DNA of 64,000 bases, taken from the NCBI GenBank assembly GCA_046293135.1, contig JBKBPR010000001.1:124001-188000 (forward strand), written 5' to 3'. A program made the translations under genes and the position numbers. How positions within the stretch are numbered: the stretch's first letter is position 1; every line of letters begins with the position of its first letter. Source of the stretch: UBA2638 sp046293135 (GTDB lineage: Bacteria; Pseudomonadota; Alphaproteobacteria; Micavibrionales; Micavibrionaceae). Below the pieces are notes generated by a model. It searched no databases, had not been told where the DNA came from, and was given only the letters and a program-made list of their open reading frames with translations. Below are positions 16,398 through 24,687 of this stretch, in pieces.

Positions 16398-17363
16398 GTG
16401 GCAATAATCAAGAATACGGATATGTCTGATAAAGGATTGGGCGGCGGCGAGAAGGGAGCCGGCCGGCTTTCGCGCTCACGCCCCGGAATATCCGACCTAA
16501 TGGCAGGCGAAATTTCAAATTTTGTGCGCGATCTGAAGCCGTATTTGCCGCAAGAAATGGTGGGCGGGTCTGTTCCGCATATTCCCGGTACGGAAGATGA
16601 GGCTGTTTGGAATGCCGCTTCACAAGCTTGTAGCACTGAAAAAGTGAATTACTGTTATTCTGTTGATGCCGGGCGGATATATTATCTGGCTTGCCCCTCA
16701 ACAATGCTGGCTTCAAACCCTGATAGTTGGTGCCCTCTGGCAGCGGCGCTTCCTGGGAATAGCGAATATTGGGATAAAGAAACAGTTTACCTATACGAAC
16801 AAGAAGGTATTGCATCGGCGCTAAGATGGGATCCGGAAACAGGCCGTATGCAGGTGTTTTTGGGCGCGTCACGTACAATTTTACCGCGCATTCAAAGCAT
16901 GGACGCCAATTTCGTAACAATTAATCCGCTCGTTGCTGACGTCGTGCCATGGCGTAATAGAGCCTTAAAGACTGAAAAGCTATCTCGTGCAACGTCACGT
17001 ATGCTTGTTTTTTCAGGATTATTGGTTAATGCTGTCGCTATTATTGTTTTGTTCTACAATTACGTAGCCATTAATTTAACACAAAGAAATTTGGTTTCGG
17101 TTCAATCGCAAACAGTTACAGCTTCAAACGATTTAATGCTGAACGCTTATAATGCGATGCAGAGTGATACGATCAGGCATATGGTGCGTATTCAAGAAAT
17201 TCTTGACGCATTGGCCAAAGTTGATGGAACGCTTGTAAAATATAATATTAGCGGCGGTAATGTTGTAATTGAGGCACTTATTCCGCCGGCCTTTGCACAG
17301 GATTTTGGTCGTCCCCTTGGCCTTGAGCGCGATGGTCGGGTTAGGGTTCAGTTTAGTCGTTGA
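16398..17363 (+). CDS. Hypothetical single-pass membrane protein of the pilus-like cluster (PilN/GspL-like topology)
   Basis: A 321-residue protein with no confident family. The large N-terminal soluble part (about 200 residues, with two cysteines near C75/C81 and further C96 and C108) precedes one transmembrane helix (MLVFSGLLVNAVAIIVLFYNYVAI, about residues 198-221). A coiled-coil segment and a small C-terminal beta domain follow (LVKYNISGGNVVIEALIPPAFAQDF). Cytoplasm-TM-coil-ferredoxin-like topology is that of GspL/PilN assembly-platform proteins, so I infer that role. The start is GTG at 16398; ATG at 16422 is an alternative. It follows the GspF-like gene by 18 bases. Confidence 0.75.
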   Translation: MAIIKNTDMSDKGLGGGEKGAGRLSRSRPGISDLMAGEISNFVRDLKPYLPQEMVGGSVPHIPGTEDEAVWNAASQACSTEKVNYCYSVDAGRIYYLACPSTMLASNPDSWCPLAAALPGNSEYWDKETVYLYEQEGIASALRWDPETGRMQVFLGASRTILPRIQSMDANFVTINPLVADVVPWRNRALKTEKLSRATSRMLVFSGLLVNAVAIIVLFYNYVAINLTQRNLVSVQSQTVTASNDLMLNAYNAMQSDTIRHMVRIQEILDALAKVDGTLVKYNISGGNVVIEALIPPAFAQDFGRPLGLERDGRVRVQFSR

Positions 17364-17401
17364 TCTATTTAATGCATTTATTGGATATTAATGTGATTTT
17401 A

Positions 17402-17410
17402 AGTCTTAAT
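17402..17410 (+). promoter_or_regulatory. AGTCTTAAT motif, third copy
   Basis: Lies in the AT-rich 96-base gap before the 204-aa gene and continues as AGTCTTAATATTTACA. See 9336-9344. Confidence 0.25.
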
Positions 17411-17459
17411 ATTTACACTAAAATAAGTATAATATTATTTCAAATTTGAGGAATTTCAG

Positions 17460-18074
17460 TTGTCTACGAAATTTTCATTATCTAAATTATCATTGTTAAA
17501 ATCATCCGAATCTTCGGTTGATTTTAAGGCTATAACGTCTTTTAACTGGCATTCTCTGAAAAAATATCTAAGCCCGCAGGCGACTGAAGATCTCAATACG
17601 TTTTTAGAAAAATTACCCATAAACGCTGGTCAAACCATGCTTATGATTGCGGGTGTGGCTTGGGCATCGGCTGGTGCTGTCGGTCTTTATGTGACTGTTC
17701 AGCTTCAACAATTAACGGAATTAAGTGCAAAACTTCAGGAGGCGGAGGCGCTTAAGCCGATTGTTCCGCAAATTGCGAATGAAGCGATTAATCCATCCGA
17801 GGTGAAGAGGTTTACTGAAAATATTAAGGCAATTTACAAGGATTTGAACATTAGTGATAATGGTTCCACTATAGTTATCACGGCGAATTCGACTGCGAAT
17901 TTTGGACAATGGCGTGAAGCTATTGGCCATGTTCAAAATGGGGGATCGGGGTGGCGCGTAAATATTGAACGTTTATGCGTCGGCCGTGAATGTGATAGAG
18001 AACCGTTGGCAGCGGCGCTTTCTATTAATAAAGTTGAAGTTACTACGCCGAATCTACCAGGAATGGGTTTTTAG
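17460..18074 (+). CDS. Hypothetical single-pass membrane protein, PilO/GspM-like topology
   Basis: A 204-residue protein. A short Ser/Lys-rich cytoplasmic tail leads to one membrane helix (MLMIAGVAWASAGAVGLYVTV, about residues 60-80). A coiled coil follows (QLQQLTELSAKLQEAEAL), then a periplasmic domain of about 100 residues ending with two cysteines (RLCVGRECDREP). The start is TTG with GAGG 8 bases upstream; no ATG lies before the membrane helix except deep inside. The order after the GspL-like gene, and the TM-coil-small-domain plan, suggest the PilO/GspM partner. This is inference from topology only. Confidence 0.7.
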   Translation: MSTKFSLSKLSLLKSSESSVDFKAITSFNWHSLKKYLSPQATEDLNTFLEKLPINAGQTMLMIAGVAWASAGAVGLYVTVQLQQLTELSAKLQEAEALKPIVPQIANEAINPSEVKRFTENIKAIYKDLNISDNGSTIVITANSTANFGQWREAIGHVQNGGSGWRVNIERLCVGRECDREPLAAALSINKVEVTTPNLPGMGF

Positions 18075-18115
18075 AGTATTGAAAAGTTTACTAAATCTTC
18101 AAAGGAGAGAAAAAC

Positions 18116-18853
18116 ATGAAAAAAATGATTAATAAAAATTTTAGGAAAGCGGAACGTGGTAACGTTTTGTTTCTTATCTTAATTGCCGTGGCTTTGTTTG
18201 CTGCGCTATCTTATGCGGTGACACAATCATCGCGTACAGGTGGAGGTGCATCAGATGGTGAATCCAACTTGATTAATTCAGCACAGGTTACGCAATATCC
18301 GGCCTCAGTTCGGACAGCAATTGTTCGTATGATTATTCGCGGGATTGCAGAAAACCAGCTAGAGTTTAACCCACCGGTTGACTTCGATGATTTGACAGAG
18401 ACGCGTTTCGGTGTGTTTCACCCACAAGGTGGTGGCGCAACACATGTGACGGCTCCACCGGAAGTAATGGCGGGTGCAGGTCAGGGAACCTGGATATTCT
18501 CGAGCGCTTATCAGATTCAAAATATTGGTACAACGGATGCTGCCAGTAATAGTGCGAATGATATTATAGCTTTTTTACCGAATATATCGTTGCCTGTATG
18601 TCAGAGAATTAACAGAGAGCTGGGAATACCTGGCCCATTGGGTAACCGCGGTGTTCCTGTGGCTGTTGCAACTGCGATCCCGTCTGCGGCAGATTCTATG
18701 GATACAGATAACCCAGGCATTGCTGTAGTAGCGCCAGCGGCAAATACGATTGCCGGAAGTTTCTCCGGCCAGCCATTCGGATGTGCTGATTTTGATGACG
18801 ATCTGACAAACGGCACAGGATTGGTTTATTATCACGTTCTTGTTGAGCGTTAA
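18116..18853 (+). CDS. Pseudopilin-like exported protein 1 (no Glu+5)
   Basis: A 245-residue protein. A positively charged leader (14 residues) ends in ERG, followed by a single hydrophobic helix NVLFLILIAVALFAALSYAV and then a polar ectodomain of about 205 residues. This is the layout of class III signal peptides, with predicted cleavage after G15. The usual Glu at mature position 5 is Leu (L20). Two cysteines occur in LPVCQRINRELG and PFGCADFDDD and could form a disulfide. AAAGGAGAG is a good Shine-Dalgarno. The paralogue-like neighbour at 18952 has the same plan. Neither resembles a major pilin by sequence, so both may be minor components. Confidence 0.75.
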   Translation: MKKMINKNFRKAERGNVLFLILIAVALFAALSYAVTQSSRTGGGASDGESNLINSAQVTQYPASVRTAIVRMIIRGIAENQLEFNPPVDFDDLTETRFGVFHPQGGGATHVTAPPEVMAGAGQGTWIFSSAYQIQNIGTTDAASNSANDIIAFLPNISLPVCQRINRELGIPGPLGNRGVPVAVATAIPSAADSMDTDNPGIAVVAPAANTIAGSFSGQPFGCADFDDDLTNGTGLVYYHVLVER

Positions 18854-18859
18854 AAGTTA

Positions 18860-18888
18860 AAAGCTTCTTTTGAGCTTTCTCTCTTTTT
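18860..18888 (+). terminator. Weak intrinsic terminator after pseudopilin 1
   Basis: AAAGCT (18860-18865) pairs with AGCTTT (18873-18878), followed by a CTCTCTTTTT tract. The stem is short. It stands directly before a stronger hairpin. Confidence 0.4.
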
Positions 18889-18939
18889 GTTTTCCCCGCG
18901 GGTGTGTATAATGCCTGTGGGGAAAACTTTTGTTTTTTT
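18889..18939 (+). terminator. Intrinsic terminator between the two pseudopilin-like genes
   Basis: GTTTTCCCC (18889-18897) and GGGGAAAAC (18919-18927) form a perfect 9-bp stem over a 21-base loop. TTTTGTTTTTTT follows directly. It separates pseudopilin 1 from pseudopilin 2, whose Shine-Dalgarno (AGGA) begins right at the end of the T-tract. Pseudopilin 2 is therefore expressed either by read-through or from a promoter within the loop region (TATAATG is present in the loop). Confidence 0.7.
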
Positions 18940-18951
18940 AGGATGGCATTC

Positions 18952-19692
18952 ATGAGACAAGAAAAGCAATTTAAGTCGGGGTTGCAGGCGCGCCAGCGAG
19001 GCTCGGCCTTGGTATATATTCTGATCGCAATTGCTCTATTGGCGGCACTGACGGTCACCTTTATGGAGCCATCCTCACAACAAACATCCTCACAAAGTGG
19101 TTTCAGGACAGGCGCGTCAATTCAAGGGCAAATCGATGTGATTCGCTCGGCGATTCAGGAATGTGTTCTGCGCTATCCGAACGGTGATTTAACGATTGAT
19201 AACACAGGTGGCGGGACAGATCCGGGAGCGCGCCGCGAATATCCGATCAACCCCAATTCCAGCCATTTGCCTGCCTCTTTGCGCTCCGGTGATCGTTTGG
19301 TGCGCAACCTTCGTTGCCCTGGAAATAATCCGGGTAACCCAAATGAAAGCCAGCATGCGCCTGTTTTTGGTGGAAATACAGGGAAATTTATGCCGGCGGC
19401 GCCTGAATTGTTTGAAGAATGGCAATATTACAATGGTGCGGACGGCGTATTCTTTTGGACACGGACGGATAGAGCTGATGCTTACTTGCAATCAACGCTA
19501 GAACGCCTTGATGAACGCTTCTCTCTTTGTGAAGCGGATGTGATTACGGCGGGGGGCTCTGCTGTGGACATGGATAGCAATACGCCGGATGTTGCTGTTT
19601 GCCCTGCGAATAACATTTGTTTCCGCGTTTGGATGATTCAAAATCCTTCGGCTGTATTTCAAGCCGGATCGGATGAGGCAGCGGGCTGCTAA
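18952..19692 (+). CDS. Pseudopilin-like exported protein 2 (no Glu+5)
   Basis: A 246-residue protein from ATG 18952 (AGGA 8-12 bases upstream; ATG 18943 and a GTG further up are less likely). The basic leader ends in ARQRG, followed by the helix SALVYILIAIALLAALTVTFM and a polar, Asn/Gly/Pro-rich ectodomain with several cysteines (IQECVLRYP, NLRCPG, FSLCEADV, VCPANNICFRVW, AAGC at the very end). Predicted prepilin-type cleavage is after G17; mature residue 5 is Tyr rather than Glu. It is convergent with, and overlaps by 4 bases, the hybrid kinase. Confidence 0.75.
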   Translation: MRQEKQFKSGLQARQRGSALVYILIAIALLAALTVTFMEPSSQQTSSQSGFRTGASIQGQIDVIRSAIQECVLRYPNGDLTIDNTGGGTDPGARREYPINPNSSHLPASLRSGDRLVRNLRCPGNNPGNPNESQHAPVFGGNTGKFMPAAPELFEEWQYYNGADGVFFWTRTDRADAYLQSTLERLDERFSLCEADVITAGGSAVDMDSNTPDVAVCPANNICFRVWMIQNPSAVFQAGSDEAAGC

Positions 19693-21731
19693 TTTTTATT
19701 ACGCGGTTTATTCTGTAAGGCTGCGATCTCTGTTTTGACGCGCGCGAATTCGTCCATAATTTGCGGGATAAGGTCATCGCAGTTTTGCTTGTCCTCGATC
19801 CTGTCTTGAAGCTCGGATGCGATATCACCCAAAACATTGCAACAGGCAGATCGTGCCGCGCCCTTCAGGCTATGTGCGGCTTCTTTTAAGCTGTGAAAGT
19901 CATGTTGTTGATGCGTCACTTTGATTTTTTCGATCAATGGTGCGGTCATATCGGCAAACATTCCAAGCATTTCAATAGCCATATCGTCAAAAGCGCCTAT
20001 TTGCTCTATCATGGCTTCTTTGTCGATAGCGGGCGCTAGGAGCTCAATAGCTTTATTGTCAGAGAGCGCATTCGCATTTGATCCGGTGTCGGCAGTGTCA
20101 GGCGTATCTGTTTCCAATGCGAGTTCGAGGATCATGTCACTTTCGGTATTCAGCAACCCCCAGCGAATTAGTAGGCCGCGAAATTGCCCCAGCGATACAG
20201 GCTTGAGCAAGCATTCATCAAATCCATAACGCATATAGGTGTCCCGTTGCGCCATCTGGACATCGGCGGTCAGGACGATGACGGGGAAGTGAAAGCCTTG
20301 GCCATCTTTTTGCGCTGAGGCCATGGCCTCATGCTCACGGATATGCTCGACCAAAGCATAGCCATCCATCTCCGGCATGTGCAGGTCGGTGAATAATATT
20401 CCGTATTCACCTGTTTCCAATGCTTGGAGCGCTTCCTGACCATTGGTCACAAAATCAGCATCCACGCCGAGTTTTTCTAGCTGTCGCTTCAATATTTCCG
20501 TGACACTATCGGTATCCTCGGCAATGAGGAGTTTTCGTGGTCCGTGAATGCCAAGCCCTGTGACTTTGCGGGCAGCGCCTTTAACCGCTTCCCCTAACCC
20601 TGCGCGGCTGGCGGGTTTGGTAAGGTAAGTTGCGCCCAGCGCCTTGAGAGAGTGTGACAATCCAATATCATCACGCACCGTATACATGACCATGCCCATA
20701 TTCGGGCGGATTTTCATGATCTCTTTAATCAGGTTTAGCCCTAAACCATCCGGTAAGCCTTGATCAATAACGGCGACATCAAACGGGCGGCGCATCGCCA
20801 GATCCAAGCCTTCGGCATAGGTGGAGCAATTTTCCACATTTGCGCCCATGGAGCGTAGAGAGTTGTATATCTCTTTTGCCCCCTGCGGATGGTCTTCGAC
20901 GGAGAGAACGGAAATGCCTGTAAGATTAGGGAGTTCGACCGTTGTTTTATCTGTGTCGACGGCTTTGGTCGGAATCTCAAACCAGAAGGTAGAGCCTTGC
21001 CCCTTGACGCTGTTAACGCCGATTTTGCCGCCCATTAACTCCACAAGCTTTTTGGAGATCGAGAGCCCCAGCCCAGTCCCGCCATATTTGCGCGAGGTTG
21101 AGTTATCAGCTTGGGCAAAGGACTGGAACAGGCGGGCGCAGACCTCTTCGCTCATACCAATCCCCGTATCGATAACCTCAAAGCGCAGCCCAACCCCATC
21201 TTCGGGTGTTTCGATATGTTGCGTATTGGTTGTGACGCGCACGGTAACAGTGCCTTGTTCGGTGAATTTTAGGGCATTGCCGCAAAGATTCATAATGACT
21301 TGGCGTAATCGCTTCGGGTCGCCGATAATAACAAACGGTACGTCTTGATTTATATCGTCAATAAGTTCAATTCCGGCGCTATGTACCTTCACGGCGAGCG
21401 CTTCAAGCAAGCCGCGCACCAAAAGCCGCACAGGAACTTCGAATATATCAAGCTCCATTTTTCCGGCATCGACCTTGGCCAGATCAAGCACATCATCAAG
21501 AATTTCTAGCAAACCGCTTGAAGCGCGGCGCGCAATATCGACCAGATTTTTAATGCGCGGGTCGGGTTTTTCCTCGTCGATCAGCTCCAAAATCCCGTAA
21601 ATTGTTTGCATCGGTGTGCGGATTTCATGGCTCATCGTTGCCAGAAAATTTGACTTCATTTCAGCCAGCGCGTCGGCTTGGGCGACTTTGGCTTCCAGTT
21701 CTTTAATCGTATTTGAATTTTCGGCGTTCAT
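19689..21731 (-). CDS. Soluble hybrid histidine kinase (HisKA-HATPase-REC-REC-Hpt)
   Basis: A phosphorelay kinase of 680 residues without membrane segments. A short coiled coil leads to HisKA with H35 (FLATMSHEIRTPMQ). The HATPase has an N box (QVIMNLCGNALKFTEQG) and G boxes (DTGIGMSEE, GGTGLGLSISKKLVELMGG). A degenerate first receiver follows (LSVEDHPQGAK...VAVIDQGLPDG), then a second receiver (LLIAEDTDSV...ILFTDLHMPEMDG). The C-terminal Hpt domain has the phospho-His in EAAHSLKGAARSA. I chose ATG 21731, where NAENSNTIKELE starts, since the upstream frame has no ribosome site. No sensor domain is seen, so input must come through partners or the first receiver. It could feed the CheY-like protein at 9.5 kb, unproven. 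Confidence 0.93.
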   Translation of the reverse strand: MNAENSNTIKELEAKVAQADALAEMKSNFLATMSHEIRTPMQTIYGILELIDEEKPDPRIKNLVDIARRASSGLLEILDDVLDLAKVDAGKMELDIFEVPVRLLVRGLLEALAVKVHSAGIELIDDINQDVPFVIIGDPKRLRQVIMNLCGNALKFTEQGTVTVRVTTNTQHIETPEDGVGLRFEVIDTGIGMSEEVCARLFQSFAQADNSTSRKYGGTGLGLSISKKLVELMGGKIGVNSVKGQGSTFWFEIPTKAVDTDKTTVELPNLTGISVLSVEDHPQGAKEIYNSLRSMGANVENCSTYAEGLDLAMRRPFDVAVIDQGLPDGLGLNLIKEIMKIRPNMGMVMYTVRDDIGLSHSLKALGATYLTKPASRAGLGEAVKGAARKVTGLGIHGPRKLLIAEDTDSVTEILKRQLEKLGVDADFVTNGQEALQALETGEYGILFTDLHMPEMDGYALVEHIREHEAMASAQKDGQGFHFPVIVLTADVQMAQRDTYMRYGFDECLLKPVSLGQFRGLLIRWGLLNTESDMILELALETDTPDTADTGSNANALSDNKAIELLAPAIDKEAMIEQIGAFDDMAIEMLGMFADMTAPLIEKIKVTHQQHDFHSLKEAAHSLKGAARSACCNVLGDIASELQDRIEDKQNCDDLIPQIMDEFARVKTEIAALQNKPRNKN

Positions 21732-21821
21732 ACCACACACAAATCCTTGCAAATCACACGGTTTTTGTATTATCACAATGTACGGAATGTTTGAAAAGCC
21801 TTAATTTTCGGAGGGTGAAAA

Positions 21822-22844
21822 ATGGCACATAAAATTGCAGTGGTCGGCGCAACAGGAAATGTCGGGCATGAAATGCTCTCGATTTTGCATGAGCGTAAGT
21901 TTCCCGTATCGGACGTGATTGCTTTGGCCTCCAGCCGTTCGGTCGGGCGCGAAGTGTCGTTTGGTGACCAAAATCTGAAGGTTCAGGATCTGGCGCATTT
22001 TGATTTTAAGGGGGTTGATATTGTGCTGTCCTCCCCCGGTGCGAAAGTTTCTGCGGAATTTGCGCCGCGTGCGGCCAAGGCCGGTGCGATTGTGATTGAT
22101 AATACTAGCTTTTGGCGCATGGATCCTGATGTTCCCTTGATCGTGCCGGAGGTTAATCCGCAGGCAATTCAAGAAGCGACCAAAAAGGGCATTATCGCCA
22201 ATCCGAATTGCTCGACCATCCAGATGGTTGTGGCGCTCAAGCCGCTGCATGATGCGGCGGGGGTCAAGCGCGTTGTTGTGGCGACCTATCAATCCGTGTC
22301 CGGCTCAGGCAAAGAGGCGATGGATGAATTGTTCAATCAAACCAAGGGTATATACGTTAATCAGAAACCAGAGCCTGATGTTTATCCGAAGCAGATCGCC
22401 TTTAACGTGATTCCGCAGATTGATGTCTTCATGGATGACGGGATGACCAAAGAAGAATGGAAGATGGTTGTGGAAACCAAGAAAATTCTTGATCCTGCGA
22501 TTAAGGTTTGCGCCTCTTGTGTACGTGTTCCGGTATTTATCGGCCATTCCGAAATGATCAATGTTGAGCTTGAAAAGCCGCTTTCTGCGCTGGACGCCAA
22601 GAAAATCTGGCGCAAAGCTTCGGGGGTGAGTGTGATTGATCTGGAAGCTGATATGGAATATATCACGCCGCATGAAATTCAGGGCGAGGACAATGTGTTT
22701 ATCAGCCGCATTCGCGAGGATATCTCAGTTGAAAACGGTCTGAATTTCTGGTGCGTTGCCGATAATTTGCGTAAAGGCGCTGCATTGAATGCTATTCAAA
22801 TTGCCGAATTGCTGGTAAAAGAAAAAATAAAAGCGGCTGCTTAA
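21822..22844 (+). CDS. asd: Aspartate-semialdehyde dehydrogenase
   Basis: NADPH-dependent reduction of aspartyl phosphate to aspartate semialdehyde, on the path to lysine, diaminopimelate, threonine and methionine. It has 340 residues. The nucleotide-binding N-terminus is VVGATGNVGHEML. The catalytic Cys lies in IANPNCSTIQMV, and YQSVSGSGKEAMDEL and RVPVFIGHSE follow. A strong GGAGG lies 7 bases before ATG. The gene stands alone between the hybrid kinase (divergent) and an unknown gene. Confidence 0.97.
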   Translation: MAHKIAVVGATGNVGHEMLSILHERKFPVSDVIALASSRSVGREVSFGDQNLKVQDLAHFDFKGVDIVLSSPGAKVSAEFAPRAAKAGAIVIDNTSFWRMDPDVPLIVPEVNPQAIQEATKKGIIANPNCSTIQMVVALKPLHDAAGVKRVVVATYQSVSGSGKEAMDELFNQTKGIYVNQKPEPDVYPKQIAFNVIPQIDVFMDDGMTKEEWKMVVETKKILDPAIKVCASCVRVPVFIGHSEMINVELEKPLSALDAKKIWRKASGVSVIDLEADMEYITPHEIQGEDNVFISRIREDISVENGLNFWCVADNLRKGAALNAIQIAELLVKEKIKAAA

Positions 22845-22942
22845 GCGTTTTTCTAAAGCGGCCAAATAAAATTAAAAAATAAAAAAACGGGCGAAAGTTT
22901 TTGCTTTCAGCACGTATCTTTGTAACAGGGCTTGGGTTAGGT

Positions 22943-23647
22943 ATGGGCATTCAACCGGAATTTGTTCCGAAAAAATTTATGGAAGGCGCTCTCGCTGATC
23001 CTGTTTTGCTGTGCATAGAATTTTTTCGTGCAGCGGATGCCAAGGAATGTTTGGCCAATCTTAAAAATATTTATGTTCCGCGCGATGTTTATTTTCGAAT
23101 GCTGGACGTGCATCAAAAGGCTCTGAAATTACTTCATGATATTGAAGCTGTTTTGGATGATCCTGAACATGATTTGATTTTGACGGAAGCCAGAAATCTG
23201 GGGCATTTCCTGCCGAACAAAGATTTATTTGTTCAGGAGCTTGAAGTTTACAGGCGGGCGGTTCGGGATTTTGATGTAAAGCCCCCCGCCGAGAACAAAG
23301 ATGCGAAATTTGTAAGAATTCCCGTTGAGACCGCCCGCAGTTTGAATGATTTAATGAAATATAATTCGTTTATGGTGGCACGTATTTTTGATGATTGCTT
23401 TAATACCGATTACATGAAGCATTTCAAATTTTACAAGCAAAGCGGTTATCCGTATCAAGGGCCGAACGCCCTTCAGGCGAGTGTGGATGTGCTGGTTTCT
23501 ATGGCGAAGGCCATCAATCAGATGGAAAAGCAGATAGAACAGGGGCGTTTAAGGGGCGATTGGCCTAAATATGTCGGGTGGCCGGCAAAGGTTAAGCAAG
23601 GCGCTCTACCTAATTCAGGCGCATCGGGTGCGCAACCCTCTCTTTAA
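22943..23647 (+). CDS. Hypothetical protein, about 234-248 aa
   Basis: No family recognised. It is mostly alpha-helical and soluble, with repeated amphipathic stretches (VYFRMLDVHQKALKLLHDIEAVLDD, LFVQELEVYRRAVRDFDV, SVDVLVSMAKAINQMEKQIEQ). The start is uncertain. A TTG at 22901 would add 14 residues (LSARIFVTGLGLG), while ATG 22943 has only TTAGG upstream. It lies 99 bases after asd on the same strand and ends 3 bases short of overlapping the convergent TerB-like gene. Confidence 0.65.
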   Translation: MGIQPEFVPKKFMEGALADPVLLCIEFFRAADAKECLANLKNIYVPRDVYFRMLDVHQKALKLLHDIEAVLDDPEHDLILTEARNLGHFLPNKDLFVQELEVYRRAVRDFDVKPPAENKDAKFVRIPVETARSLNDLMKYNSFMVARIFDDCFNTDYMKHFKFYKQSGYPYQGPNALQASVDVLVSMAKAINQMEKQIEQGRLRGDWPKYVGWPAKVKQGALPNSGASGAQPSL

Positions 23648-24135
23648 AATACATTGTTCTCTTTAAAAAACTTGTCCCAGATTCGCTCAATCAGCGTTTT
23701 TTCGCCTTGTTCATTTGCCGCGTCCAGATCGGACAGTTTTTCCTGAACGGCTTTGCGGGCATCAGCGCGAATAGCGTCCATATCCAGACCATCGGTAACC
23801 TTTAAGTGAAGATATTTCAGGAGATCGTCTTCGTTCGGGTGAAGCTCCCCGTCTTTATAGGCCATCAGCCTTGCGAAATACACAACTTGCCCACGAAAGC
23901 GCGGCTCGTTGATCTGGCTTAGCAAATTCGAGATGTTTTGCTCTTGCCTTAAATCATTGTGGAGAACGGCTATTTGTTCTCTGGAAAACGGCATCCTGTC
24001 GATTAATTGGTCGGCATAGGCGCGTTCTTCGTCGCTGATATGCCCATCGGCATGCGCCATTGCAAAAACGCAGCGGATCATTTGAAATTGCGAGTTACCG
24101 ATCTGGTTTTTGTCGATATTTTGTGCGTTTTCCAT
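23644..24135 (-). CDS. TerB-like (DnaJ/tellurite-resistance N-terminal) domain protein
   Basis: A 163-residue, helical cytoplasmic protein. The N-terminal part QMIRCVFAMAHADGHISDEERAYADQLI is the metal-binding-like helix-loop signature (A-x-ADG-x-I-x-x-x-E) of TerB and DjlA N-terminal domains. A second half (ARLMAYKDGELHPNEDDLLKYLH) repeats the pattern, with DGELHPNE. ATG 24135 has AGAGG 5 bases upstream and is preferred over an ATG ten codons earlier. The function of stand-alone TerB-like proteins is not established. Confidence 0.7.
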   Translation of the reverse strand: MENAQNIDKNQIGNSQFQMIRCVFAMAHADGHISDEERAYADQLIDRMPFSREQIAVLHNDLRQEQNISNLLSQINEPRFRGQVVYFARLMAYKDGELHPNEDDLLKYLHLKVTDGLDMDAIRADARKAVQEKLSDLDAANEQGEKTLIERIWDKFFKENNVF

Positions 24136-24288
24136 GTGGCCTCTTTTTAAAATTGATGGTTTCAATATGTTCCCATGAATATCTTACAGAATAAATATCG
24201 TTTTAAAAGCAATTAAGTCATTGAATTAAACGCGTATGCGCATAATATAGCAGGGATATTCTTTCTCTTTTGATCGGAGCTTTTATTT

Positions 24289-24687
24289 ATGGGGAAATCA
24301 TCGGGAACAAATTCGGATAGGCCGTTATCGCCGCATCTTCAGATTTATAAGCCGCAGATTACATCCGTTTTATCTATTTTGCACCGTATGACGGGCGCGG
24401 TTTTGGCTGTGGGGACGTTGATGCTGGTATGGCTTTTGCTGGCGGCGGCTTCGGGACCAGCGGCGTATGATGTGTTCATGAATTTTTGCGCCTCACCGCT
24501 CGGTATTTTTATGCTCGCGGGCTGGAGCTTTGCGCTCTACTACCATATGTGCAACGGGGTTCGGCATTTGATATGGGATACGGGCTATTTGTTTAAGATC
24601 GAAAATGCAAGGCTTGGCGGCTGGATCGTGCTGGCCAGCTCTTTATTGTTAACCGCACTCACTTGGGGATTTGTCTATGCGGGCTAA
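24289..24687 (+). CDS. sdhC: Succinate dehydrogenase cytochrome b556 subunit
   Basis: A membrane anchor of complex II that binds heme and ubiquinone. It has 132 residues and three hydrophobic helices. Signature residues are RPLSPHLQIYKPQITSVLSILHRMTGAVL at the N-terminus and the heme His in YYHMCNGVRHLIWD. The last 11 bases overlap the start of the following small gene. Confidence 0.96.
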   Translation: MGKSSGTNSDRPLSPHLQIYKPQITSVLSILHRMTGAVLAVGTLMLVWLLLAAASGPAAYDVFMNFCASPLGIFMLAGWSFALYYHMCNGVRHLIWDTGYLFKIENARLGGWIVLASSLLLTALTWGFVYAG

